A stretch of DNA of 13,641 nt from an uncultured Oscillibacter sp. (lineage in GTDB: Bacteria; Bacillota; Clostridia; Oscillospirales; Oscillospiraceae): NCBI RefSeq assembly GCF_910587525.1, contig NZ_CAJULS010000060.1, forward strand, positions 1-13,641. Direction: 5' to 3'. Positions within the stretch are counted from its first letter, which is position 1. Each line of letters opens with the position of its first letter. Made by a program: the position numbers and the translations under genes. Under the pieces are notes generated by a model that saw only the letters and a list, made by a program, of their open reading frames with translations, did no database searches and had not been told where the DNA came from. Positions 6,415 through 13,241 of this stretch are shown in pieces.

Positions 6415-6908
6415 ACGCGCACGGAACTGCCCATAAATACGGCGACCACGTGGATACCGACGTCATCATTCCCGCCCGGTATCTCAATACCCAGAGCCAC
6501 GCGGAGCTGGCCGCCCACTGCATGGAGGACATCGACAAGGACTTTCCCAAAAAGAACAAGTCCGGCGACATCATGGTGGCGGGGCTGAACTTCGGCTGCG
6601 GCTCCTCCCGGGAGCACGCCCCCATCGCCATCAAGGCCGCCGGCGTCTCCTGCGTCATCGCCAAAAACTTCGCCCGCATCTTCTACCGCAACGCCATCAA
6701 CATCGGCATGCCGATCCTGGAGTGCCCCGCCGCCAGCGAGGGTATTGCCGACGGGGACGAGGTCTCCGTGGACTTCGATACCGGCGTCATCACAAACGTG
6801 ACGAAAAATGAGACTTATCAGGCGGAGCCCTTCCCGGACTTTATCAAGGAGATTATTGCGTCGGGCGGGCTGATGGCCTCGCTGAAAGCAAAGGAGGCGC
6901 GGGCATGA
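6411..6908 (+). CDS. leuD: 3-isopropylmalate dehydratase small subunit
   Basis: This is the swivelling small subunit that completes the LeuCD isomerase active site. The 165 residues match the short archaeal/clostridial type. Visible motifs are DHVDTDVIIPARYLNT near the N-terminus, including the loop that sets substrate specificity (YLNT, about residues 24-27), then FGCGSSREHAPIAIK, and FARIFYRNAINIGMP. The ATG overlaps the leuC stop as ATGA, with GAGGAGG inside the end of leuC as ribosome-binding site. Its own stop overlaps the leuB start in the same way, so LeuC, LeuD and LeuB are probably made by coupled translation. Confidence 0.95.
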   Translation: MNAHGTAHKYGDHVDTDVIIPARYLNTQSHAELAAHCMEDIDKDFPKKNKSGDIMVAGLNFGCGSSREHAPIAIKAAGVSCVIAKNFARIFYRNAINIGMPILECPAASEGIADGDEVSVDFDTGVITNVTKNETYQAEPFPDFIKEIIASGGLMASLKAKEARA

Positions 6909-7975
6909 ACAAGACCATTGCCGTGATCCGGGGCGACGGCATCGGCCCGGAGATTGTAGGCGAGACCCTGGGCGTGCTGGACGCCGTGGCCCAAAAATCC
7001 GGCCACACCTTCACATACAGGGAAGCCCCCATGGGGGGCTGCGCCATCGATGAGTTCGGCGTGCCCCTGCCGGATTCCAGCCTCGAGACTTGTCTGGCCT
7101 CCGACAGCGTGCTGCTGGGGGCCGTGGGCGGACCCAAGTGGGACGCTCAGCCCTCCGCCAACCGCCCGGAGCGGGGGCTTTTGAAGCTGCGGGAGGCCAT
7201 GGGCCTCTATACCAATGTCCGGCCCGCCCGGATGTTCTCCGATCTCTCCGCCGCCTGTCCCCTGCGGGAGGATATCGCCGCCCGGGGCATCGACTTCGTG
7301 GTGGTGCGGGAGCTGATCGGCGGCGTCTACTTCGGACAGCACACCACCGAGACAGTGGGCGGCGAGCAAAAGGCCGTGGACATCATGAGCTACACGGAGC
7401 ACGAGATTCGGCGGGTGGCCCATGTGGCCTTCCAGATGGCCCGGAAGCGGCGCGGGCGGGTCACCTCCATTGACAAGGCCAACGTGCTGGACACTTCCCG
7501 CCTGTGGCGCAGGACTGTGACGGCGGTGGGGGAGGAGTATCCGGACGTGGAGCTTCTCCACATGTACGTGGACAACGCTGCCATGCAGATTGTCCGGGAC
7601 CCCAGCCAGTTTGACGTGATCGTGACGGAGAACCTCTTCGGCGACATTCTCTCCGACGAGGCCAGCCAGATCACCGGCTCCATCGGCATGATTCCCTCCT
7701 CCAGCATGGGAGAGGGCGCCCGGGGGATGTACGAACCCATCCACGGCTCCGCCCCGGACATCGCCGGCCAGGACAAAGCCAACCCCATCGGCACCGTGCT
7801 GGCGGCGGCCATGATGCTGCGCTACAGCTTCGACATGGCCGCTGAGGCCGACGCCGTGGAAGCGGCGGTGGACGCCGTGCTGAAAGAGGGATGGCGCTGC
7901 GGCGACATCATGCAGGGCGGCGGAAAGCTGGTGGGCTGCCGGGAGATGGGCCGCCTGATCCGGGAGCACATCTGA
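6905..7975 (+). CDS. leuB: 3-isopropylmalate dehydrogenase
   Basis: LeuB oxidises and decarboxylates 3-isopropylmalate to 2-ketoisocaproate with NAD+, the last pathway-specific step before transamination to leucine. The 356 residues match the family. Visible features are IRGDGIGPEIV at the N-terminus, substrate arginines in RPAR (106-109) and VVRE (Arg135), and Tyr142 in GGVYFG. DKANVLDTSRLWR carries the catalytic Lys191, YVDN carries Asp223, and NLFGDILSDEAS carries metal ligands Asp247 and Asp251. HGSAPDIAG (280-288) is the cofactor-binding loop, whose Asp is typical of NAD rather than NADP use. It is the last gene of leuACDB, overlaps leuD by ATGA, and is followed by a strong terminator. 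Confidence 0.95.
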   Translation: MNKTIAVIRGDGIGPEIVGETLGVLDAVAQKSGHTFTYREAPMGGCAIDEFGVPLPDSSLETCLASDSVLLGAVGGPKWDAQPSANRPERGLLKLREAMGLYTNVRPARMFSDLSAACPLREDIAARGIDFVVVRELIGGVYFGQHTTETVGGEQKAVDIMSYTEHEIRRVAHVAFQMARKRRGRVTSIDKANVLDTSRLWRRTVTAVGEEYPDVELLHMYVDNAAMQIVRDPSQFDVIVTENLFGDILSDEASQITGSIGMIPSSSMGEGARGMYEPIHGSAPDIAGQDKANPIGTVLAAAMMLRYSFDMAAEADAVEAAVDAVLKEGWRCGDIMQGGGKLVGCREMGRLIREHI

Positions 7976-7985
7976 TTTGCTGTGA

Positions 7986-8019
7986 AAAAATTCCCCTGAC
8001 AGCTGTCAGGGGAATTTTT
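7986..8019. terminator. Bidirectional intrinsic terminator between leuB and the flotillin gene
   Basis: This is a perfect palindrome with 17-base arms, beginning AAAAATTCCCCTGACAG and ending in five T. Read on either strand it gives a strong GC stem followed by a U-run, so it can end both leuACDB (plus) and the convergent flotillin transcript (minus). Confidence 0.93.
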
Positions 8020-8061
8020 ATGGATTGCAGACGCGATTCGGAAATAATAAAGTTTGGGACC

Positions 8062-8123
8062 GCCCTTTGAATAGGGCAGTGGGTCCAGGGCAAAGCCCTG
8101 GTGGGAGTGCGGGGGCAAAGCCC
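8062..8123. repeat. Cluster of three short GC-rich hairpins, REP-like
   Basis: Three small palindromes follow each other: GCCCT/AGGGC with a six-base loop, CCAGGGC-AAA-GCCCTGG (7-bp stem), and GGGC-AAA-GCCC. The unit GGGCAAAGCCC occurs twice, 25 bp apart. The last hairpin abuts the flotillin stop codon. The arrangement resembles dispersed intergenic palindromic repeats seen in many GC-rich Firmicutes genomes, but no other copy is in this window, so that reading is inference. Confidence 0.6.
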
Positions 8124-8125
8124 GG

Positions 8126-9637
8126 TTACGCCTCCGGAGGCTCCGGGGCGGGGGGCTCCTGCACGGCCTCGCCGCCGGAGATGTTGATGACGGTCTGGCC
8201 GTCTCTGCCGTCTCCCGCGGCGATCTTGCCGCCCAGCAGGCCCGACAGCAGAGACTTGATGTCGATGCCCATGCCCTCGGTGAAACCCTCGGTGATCTGG
8301 GTGGTGCCGTTGACGATGTCCTGGAGGAGCTTGGCGCTGTTGCCCTCGCCGTACATGGTGATTTTCTCCACCTTGGACAAGGGCTCCGCCACATTCCGGG
8401 CGATGTCCGGCAGGGCCTGCATGACCATCTCCACCATGGCGGCCTGGCCGTACTTCTTCATGGCCTCGGCCTTGCGGTCGATTCCCTCCGCCTCCGCCAG
8501 GGCCTTGGCCTGGATGGCCTCGGCCTCCGCCTTGCCCACGGCGGCGATACCGGCGGCCTCCTGCTCCTTGGCGTACTTGGCGGCCTCGGCGGCCTTCTTG
8601 GCGGCTTCGGCGGCCTGCTCCTCCTCGTAGCGCTTAGCCTCGGCGTCCTTCTGGCGCTTGAAGAGGTCAGCCTGGGCCTCCTGCTCCATGCGGTAGCGCT
8701 CGGCGTCTGCCTGGGCGCGGATCTCCGCGTCCAGCTTCTGCTTGGCGATTTCCACCTCCTGCTTTTTCAGCTCCGCGTCCCGCTCAGCCTTGGCGATCTG
8801 GGCATTGACCGTGGCGGTCTCGATGCTCTTTTGCTGCTCCTGCTGCTGGATAGTGTAGGCGGCGTCCGCCTCGGCCTTCTTGGTGTCGGAGATGATTTTC
8901 AGCTCCGCTTTTTTGATCTCCAGCTCGTTGTTCATCCGGGCAATCTCCGTGTCGGAGAGGACCCGGGCCTCGTTGGCGGCCTTGTCGGCCTCCGCCTGGG
9001 CGATGGCCACGTCCCGGTCCGCCTGGGCCTTGGCGATGGCGGCGTTCTTCTTGATAAGGGAGGTGTTGTCCGCGCCCAGGTCCCGGATCAGGCCGTTTTC
9101 GTCGGTGACATTCTGGATATTGCAGGACAAAATCTCAATGCCCAGCTTATCCATGTCCTTGGAGGCCTTCTGCATCACCTGGTCGGAGAAGGAGTCCCGG
9201 TCGGTGTTGATCTCCTTGAGAGACAGAGTGCCGATGATCTCCCGCATGTTGCCCTGGAGGGAGTCCTGGAGGTCCCGGGTGATGTCCACGGCCTTCTTGT
9301 TCAGAAAGTTCTTGGCCGCCAGCTTGATGCCCTCCGGCGTGGGGGAGATGCGGACCTTGGCCACGGCGTCCACGTTGACGTTGATGAAGTCGTTGGTGGG
9401 GACGGACTGCTCCGTCTTGATGTCCACGGTCATCTGGCCTAAGTACAGCTTATCCAGCCGCTCGAAAAAGGGAATCTTGATTCCGGCCCGGCCGATAAGG
9501 ACCTTGCCGTCCTTTTTCAGGCCGGAGATGATGTACGCCTGGTCCGGCGGGGCCTTGACGTAACCCATCAGCAGCAGGATCAAAATAATGACCACTACGA
9601 TCACAATGGGCAGAAAGGAAAGAATGGCGTCAAGCAT
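8126..9637 (-). CDS. floT: Flotillin family membrane scaffold protein
   Basis: Flotillins organise ordered membrane microdomains and influence fluidity, secretion and signalling complexes. The 503 residues are close to Bacillus FloT (YuaG). Residues about 4-26 form one very hydrophobic anchor (IVIVVVIILILLLMGYV). An SPFH/PHB domain spans about 28-205 (PPDQAYIISG, then GIKIPFFERLD). An Ala/Glu/Lys-rich coiled coil spans about 205-400, with repeated KAEA and AEAEA segments. The tail contains MVMQALPDIARNVAEPLSKVEKI, as in other flotillins, then an acidic, Pro-rich end. The ATG has GAGGAGG upstream. No NfeD-like partner gene is adjacent, unlike Bacillus yuaF-yuaG. It follows the BlaI/M56 cluster on the same strand but has its own promoter. 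Confidence 0.93.
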   Translation of the reverse strand: MLDAILSFLPIVIVVVIILILLLMGYVKAPPDQAYIISGLKKDGKVLIGRAGIKIPFFERLDKLYLGQMTVDIKTEQSVPTNDFINVNVDAVAKVRISPTPEGIKLAAKNFLNKKAVDITRDLQDSLQGNMREIIGTLSLKEINTDRDSFSDQVMQKASKDMDKLGIEILSCNIQNVTDENGLIRDLGADNTSLIKKNAAIAKAQADRDVAIAQAEADKAANEARVLSDTEIARMNNELEIKKAELKIISDTKKAEADAAYTIQQQEQQKSIETATVNAQIAKAERDAELKKQEVEIAKQKLDAEIRAQADAERYRMEQEAQADLFKRQKDAEAKRYEEEQAAEAAKKAAEAAKYAKEQEAAGIAAVGKAEAEAIQAKALAEAEGIDRKAEAMKKYGQAAMVEMVMQALPDIARNVAEPLSKVEKITMYGEGNSAKLLQDIVNGTTQITEGFTEGMGIDIKSLLSGLLGGKIAAGDGRDGQTVINISGGEAVQEPPAPEPPEA

Positions 9638-9753
9638 TTCAGGGACCTCCTCACGATTTTGAATTTTGGGTTTCCGTACATTCTATGGGAGAGGGCGGAA
9701 TGTTTGCCGCCGGCTTTGGACCTTCGGCAAAAACCGACATACTTCCCCTTTTT

Positions 9754-9782
9754 ATGATATCACATCTCCGGCTCCGGCACAA
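9754..9782 (-). promoter_or_regulatory. Predicted promoter of the flotillin gene
   Basis: On the minus strand TTGTGC is followed after 17 bases by TATCAT, with TGA directly before it (an extended -10). It lies immediately downstream of the membrane-protein gene and leaves an untranslated leader of about 110 bases before the flotillin start. I see no terminator between the two genes, so readthrough from the bla-type cluster is also possible. Confidence 0.6.
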
Positions 9783-9785
9783 GGG

Positions 9786-10400
9786 TCAAATTTTCCCGGC
9801 GCCGCCCCCCGGGGCGGGAGGAAGAGGCGGGGGTGCTGCGTCCTGGAAGGCGCCGCGGAGGCGGAACAGGGAGATCATCAGCCAGAGGCCCAAAATACAG
9901 TAGCATGCCGCCAGAATCAATACGGCGGCATTGGTGTCATCGTTGGACGGCGCCGCGGGCAGATAGGGCGCGAGGCTGAACAGCGTCACCAGGACGGTCT
10001 GCACGGTGCGGCAGAGGAGGATTCTCCGGCTCAGCGCCTCGCCCTCCGGGTGATGGGCCTCCGCCAGGGCCGCCAGATCGGTGAGGAACTGGAAGAGAAA
10101 GTAGAGCTGGGCCGCGGCGATCACCAGATCCAGCGGCAGGAAGAGGCCGTCCACATCCCTCCCGGCCCAGGAGGCCAGCCAGTCCGCCCCGGTCCACAGC
10201 GCCATCAGGGCGCCAAGGGGCCGCAGGAGGGCCAGGTCCCGCCGCTCCTCTTTCAGCTTCTCGATGGCGGAGAGAAACAGCAGCCACCCCGCGAACCGGG
10301 GCAGGATGCTGACATTGCCCAGGTTGAAGTCCACGCAGAGAAGCAGGTATCCCCAGGCCGCGTGGGACAGGCCCTCATACATGGTCTGCCGGTCGGTCAT
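9786..10400 (-). CDS. Uncharacterised multispanning membrane protein in the BlaI/M56 cluster
   Basis: I do not recognise a named family for these 204 residues. Hydrophobic segments are visible at about 13-29, 34-47, 60-78, 86-112, 128-147 and 157-179, giving five or six membrane passes. A charged loop EKLKEERRD lies near residues 47-55, and the C-terminal tail is rich in Pro, Gly and Ala (PPPLPPAPGGGAG). There is no signal peptide or catalytic motif. The ATG overlaps the stop of the M56 gene as ATGA, with AAGGAGG upstream inside that gene, so it should be translated together with the sensor. Its place as third gene of the cluster suggests a role with, or as target of, the sensor. It is not an NfeD type, since no OB-fold domain is evident. 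Confidence 0.85.
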   Translation of the reverse strand: MTDRQTMYEGLSHAAWGYLLLCVDFNLGNVSILPRFAGWLLFLSAIEKLKEERRDLALLRPLGALMALWTGADWLASWAGRDVDGLFLPLDLVIAAAQLYFLFQFLTDLAALAEAHHPEGEALSRRILLCRTVQTVLVTLFSLAPYLPAAPSNDDTNAAVLILAACYCILGLWLMISLFRLRGAFQDAAPPPLPPAPGGGAGKI

Positions 10401-12379
10401 TGGAAGCCTCCTTCCACGGGGAGCAGCGTCAGCTCCCCGGCTTTTTCTCCGTTCAGGTAGAAGTCTGCGGCGTAGCAGTCCGGGGGCAGGTACTCCCAGG
10501 GCCCGCTGCCGCCGCTGCCCCCGCCTCCGCCTCCGCCCAGGGGGATCTCGTCGCCGTGGAACGCCCAGTCGAGGTCGTTCGTGAAGCCCCAGCTGCTGCC
10601 TGTGGAGCTGGAGCCGCTGGAATTTCCCGTGCCCCTTTGCAGCTCCGGACGCTCCCCGCCAAAGGTCATGGGGGCGCAGGAGACGCCCACGCTCTGGATC
10701 TCCTGCCGTTTTTCCGGGTCCCCGGTGTAGACGGCGGTGAGGTCCGTGCTGTAATAGCCGCTGGTGAACAGCCCGCCGGGCAGGGGCGCGGGGCTGAGAA
10801 CACGGTGCGGTGTCACGTAGCTTTCCTCCACATAATTGGTGGTCTGGTACCGCATCCGCAGGGTGAAGTCACCGCATTGGGCCTCGTAAACCCAGACGGG
10901 CAGGCCCAGGTTTCCGGTGACCCGCTGGTCTCCCTGGAGCACCTGGAAATCCCCCAGGGGCAGGATGACCCAGCGGTCCCCCTGCTTCTCCGCCCGGAGG
11001 GGCTGGGCGGCAAGATACCGGCTGTGGACGGTGCCGTCCCACTCGCCCAGCAGCGGAGACCACGCCACACCCACCGCCAGAAGCCCCTCGTAAGCGCCGT
11101 TTTCCACAGGACGGAGGTTGTAGATCTGGTAGCCGTACTGGGGGTCGGCCTCCGCCTCCAGTCCGCTGGTCCACAGCAGGCTGGAAGCCATAAAACGATG
11201 ATCGAGATTGTCGCCGTCCGCTGCCGGCCGCAGCTCCGCCGCCAGAATATCCTGTTCTGAGAGGGGTGCGCACATGGCCCGGAATATGCCGCACTGGCTC
11301 AGCACCGCCTTGGCGTAGGTGTCGAAGGCCCCGGCGCAGGTGGTGCAGGGGGTGGTGCGGGCGGAGGCCATGGCGGCATAGGGCCGCAGGCGCTGGGGGA
11401 GGAATCCGCCGCCTGTGTAGACGCTCTGGGCCCGGGTGCCCATGAGGCACGGCCCCGCCAGCACCAGCGCCACGCACACGCTGGCCAGCGCCATGCCGGA
11501 GGGGTATCTCTTAAACCGTGCGATAGCCTCGATGCGGCGGCGGATGTTCCTTCCGCCGTTGGCCATGGAGGAGGTGCCGGGCGCGCGGGCGTATTTCTCA
11601 TTGGCCATGGAGAGGAGGATGCGCCCGTAGTCCCGCCGGGCCTCCCCCTCCAGATGCTCCAGTACCCGCTGGTCGCACAGGGACTCCAGGTCGTTGCCCG
11701 CCAGGTCCGCGCAGCGCCACAGCAGGGGGTTGCACCAGTGGACGCACCGGAGCAGACAGATCAAAAGCCCCCAGGCGGCGTCCCGGTGCCTGAGGTGCAG
11801 CAGCTCATGGAGGATCACCTTCCCGTCCGTCTCCTCCCCCGCCGGCAGGGCCAGCACGGGCCGGAACACGCCGCAGACGAAGGCGGAGGACAGCCCCTTC
11901 ACCTCCACTGCCGGACAGACCGGCAGGCCGTACCGCTCTGCCGTCTCCCGGATCAGGGCGGCCTGGGCCGCCCCGGCGGGGGTTCCCCGGCGCAGGGCCA
12001 GCCGCAGGCGGAGATAGACGGCGGCATACCGGGCCAGCAGCAGGGCCACGCCTGTAAGATAGACGGCGTACAGCCTCTCCGCCGCAGTTTCGGGTATTCC
12101 GTCAAACCGGGGCAGCGGCACAGGGGCAGACACGTGGGCCAATGCGCCGTACTCCCCGGTGAGAAAAGAACGCAAAAACTCCACCGCCAGGGGCCAGTTC
12201 ACCAGAACATACCGCCCGCCGGAAACCGGAAGTGCCAGCACCAGGGCCAGCACGCCCCATACGGCGAACTGCCACCGGGGAGACAGCTTGTCCCGCAGCA
12301 TCCATTTTACCGTCAGCAGCACCGCCGCCGCGCCGGAGGCGGTGAGGGTCTGCAGGAGAAATGACCAAATATCAGACAT
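10397..12379 (-). CDS. M56 family metallopeptidase, BlaR1/MecR1-like sensor with an unusual outer domain
   Basis: Proteins of this family are membrane zinc proteases that, when their outer domain is triggered, lead to cleavage of a BlaI/MecI repressor. The 660-residue protein has membrane segments at about 6-22, 36-52 and 103-123, then the cytoplasmic protease domain with HELLH (191-195), NP (217-218) and the likely third zinc ligand Glu232 in DLESLCDQ. A final membrane segment lies at about 297-314. The outer part (about 315-660) is not penicillin-binding-like: I see no transpeptidase motifs. It has Cys pairs early on, then low-complexity linkers (GNSSGSSSTGSS and GGGGGGGSGGSG). The start at ATG 12379 has AAAGGAGG just upstream; the frame runs 17 codons further without such a site. 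The gene follows blaI by 34 bases. Confidence 0.9.
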   Translation of the reverse strand: MSDIWSFLLQTLTASGAAAVLLTVKWMLRDKLSPRWQFAVWGVLALVLALPVSGGRYVLVNWPLAVEFLRSFLTGEYGALAHVSAPVPLPRFDGIPETAAERLYAVYLTGVALLLARYAAVYLRLRLALRRGTPAGAAQAALIRETAERYGLPVCPAVEVKGLSSAFVCGVFRPVLALPAGEETDGKVILHELLHLRHRDAAWGLLICLLRCVHWCNPLLWRCADLAGNDLESLCDQRVLEHLEGEARRDYGRILLSMANEKYARAPGTSSMANGGRNIRRRIEAIARFKRYPSGMALASVCVALVLAGPCLMGTRAQSVYTGGGFLPQRLRPYAAMASARTTPCTTCAGAFDTYAKAVLSQCGIFRAMCAPLSEQDILAAELRPAADGDNLDHRFMASSLLWTSGLEAEADPQYGYQIYNLRPVENGAYEGLLAVGVAWSPLLGEWDGTVHSRYLAAQPLRAEKQGDRWVILPLGDFQVLQGDQRVTGNLGLPVWVYEAQCGDFTLRMRYQTTNYVEESYVTPHRVLSPAPLPGGLFTSGYYSTDLTAVYTGDPEKRQEIQSVGVSCAPMTFGGERPELQRGTGNSSGSSSTGSSWGFTNDLDWAFHGDEIPLGGGGGGGSGGSGPWEYLPPDCYAADFYLNGEKAGELTLLPVEGGFQ

Positions 12380-12413
12380 AAAGGACCTCCTTTCAATGAT
12401 AGCGGCCTGCTGG

Positions 12414-12779
12414 CTATACGTCCATTTCATCCAAGAGCCGCCGCAGCTCCTCCCGCTCCTGAGGCGAGATGGAGCTCTCCTGCAAAAACGCCGCCACCAG
12501 ATCCCCGGCGGCTCCCCGGTAGACCCGGCGGAGGAAGGACTGCCGTTCCCGGGACTGGCAGTCCTCCCGGCTCAGGGCGGCCCGGTAGACGTGGGGCGAA
12601 TCCTCCTTGCAGATGGACACCAGCCCCTTGGCCTCCATGCGGGTGAGATAGGTCAAAACGGTGTTCCGGCTCCAGCCGGTCTCCGGCCGCAGGGCCTCTG
12701 TCAGCTCGCCCAAGGCGCTGCCGCCGGAGCTCCACAGGGCGGTGAGGACCGTCCACTCCCGGTCAGATAAATTCGACAT
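12414..12779 (-). CDS. blaI: BlaI/MecI family transcriptional repressor
   Basis: This is a dimeric winged-helix repressor that is inactivated by proteolysis when the cognate M56 sensor is triggered. The 121 residues match the family. The N-terminal winged helix (about 4-72) begins LSDREWTVLTALWSSG, and the recognition helix lies in GWSRNTVLTYLTRMEAKGLV. The C-terminal dimerisation helices contain LVAAFLQ (94-100), which corresponds to the region around the known BlaI/MecI cleavage site. AGGAGG lies seven bases before the ATG and overlaps a predicted operator. It is the first gene of blaI, the M56 sensor gene and the membrane-protein gene, and it probably represses its own promoter. The name denotes the family only; no beta-lactamase is linked. 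Confidence 0.93.
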   Translation of the reverse strand: MSNLSDREWTVLTALWSSGGSALGELTEALRPETGWSRNTVLTYLTRMEAKGLVSICKEDSPHVYRAALSREDCQSRERQSFLRRVYRGAAGDLVAAFLQESSISPQEREELRRLLDEMDV

Positions 12780-12790
12780 GGCGTTGCCTC

Positions 12791-12802
12791 CTACAAGTGT
12801 AG
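12791..12802. promoter_or_regulatory. BlaI-type operator, promoter-distal dyad over the ribosome-binding site
   Basis: CTACAAGTGTAG contains TACA-N2-TGTA, the core of BlaI/MecI operators. It overlaps the AGGAGG of blaI and lies just inside the predicted transcript. Its centre is 25 bp from the second dyad, so the two sites are on nearly the same face of the helix separated by about two and a half turns. Confidence 0.85.
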
Positions 12803-12812
12803 TTCTGCTGAT

Positions 12813-12841
12813 ATACTACACTTGTAGGAGGGGGATGTCAA
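12813..12841 (-). promoter_or_regulatory. Predicted promoter of blaI, the M56 gene and the membrane-protein gene
   Basis: On the minus strand a perfect TTGACA is followed after 17 bases by TAGTAT. One BlaI-type dyad covers the -10, and a second lies downstream near the transcript start, which is the arrangement of an autorepressed bla/mec-type operon. Confidence 0.85.
12816..12827. promoter_or_regulatory. BlaI-type operator, dyad over the -10
   Basis: CTACACTTGTAG is a second TACA-N2-TGTA dyad. It overlaps the predicted -10 and the adjoining spacer, so a bound repressor would block RNA polymerase. Confidence 0.87.
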
Positions 12842-12972
12842 GAGAGAACACAGCGGCCAAGCCGGTGCCATGAGACGGGCGTAATGGAGCTCCGCCATCT
12901 GCCGCCGGGGCAGGCGCTGTTCTTCCTGTAGTTTCCGGATGCGTTTGAATTGCATAAAATCCCTTCTTTTTC

Positions 12973-13000
12973 AATGGCCCGCAACCCTCTGCGGGCCATT
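12973..13000. repeat. 10-bp perfect hairpin in the blaI-argG gap
   Basis: AATGGCCCGC and GCGGGCCATT pair perfectly around an eight-base loop. No convincing T-run follows on either strand, so a terminator role is weak; on the minus strand it lies just upstream of the Xre-like remnant. The remaining bases up to the argG promoter (13001-13118) show nothing I can name beyond a short open frame without a ribosome-binding site. Confidence 0.5.
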
Positions 13001-13118
13001 TCCACCGCCCCGAGACCCGGTGTTCCCAGAGGAATGAGTCCGGCCAGAGGCAGGCCCCACAGGGAAGGTCCCTGTCTCATTTATATTGAATGCCTGACCG
13101 GGCCCAATTGGCATCCTC

Positions 13119-13134
13119 TCTCAAAATATGCAAA
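13119..13134. promoter_or_regulatory. Possible second ArgR half-site upstream of argG
   Basis: The sequence here shares AAATATGCAAA with the better ArgR box 57 bases downstream but lacks its TGAAT half. ArgR hexamers often bind paired boxes, so it may be an auxiliary site. The evidence is limited. Confidence 0.35.
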
Positions 13135-13174
13135 ATCCGCCAGTGCCCGGACGGATTCTTGTACAATCTCACAA

Positions 13175-13204
13175 TTGAATAAATATGCAAATAGGGCGTA
13201 TAAT
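13175..13204 (+). promoter_or_regulatory. Predicted argG promoter
   Basis: TTGAAT is followed after 18 bases by a perfect TATAAT. Transcription would begin near 13211, about 30 bases before the argG start codon. Confidence 0.75.
13176..13189. promoter_or_regulatory. ArgR/AhrC box overlapping the argG promoter
   Basis: TGAATAAATATGCA matches the arginine-repressor consensus TGAAT-N4-ATTCA at nine of ten defined positions. It covers most of the -35 and the adjoining spacer, so arginine-bound ArgR should repress argG. The regulator gene is not in this window. Confidence 0.72.
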
Positions 13205-13241
13205 GCACCTATCATCCAACAATACAAGGGAGGACCCCATT

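Larger units (their letters stand above)
12791..12955 (-). pseudogene. Probable remnant of an Xre-type helix-turn-helix regulator
   Basis: A 54-residue frame starts at an ATG with a GAAGGG motif upstream and opens MQFKRIRKLQEEQRL followed by PRRQMAELHYA. This strongly resembles the first two helices of Xre-family regulators (usually IRxLREDxxLxQxxxAE). After about residue 25 the similarity stops. The rest (APAWPLCSLLTSPSYKCS) reads through the blaI promoter and both operators and ends in the blaI ribosome-binding site. The gene therefore looks truncated at the point where the blaI control region begins. It may be chance, since no start or domain is complete. Confidence 0.35.

Noticed and set aside
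12838..13080. 80-residue minus-strand frame in the blaI-argG gap
   Set aside because: There is no ribosome-binding site and an in-frame stop lies directly before the ATG. It has no recognisable domain and its 3' part overlaps the Xre-like frame and the blaI promoter.
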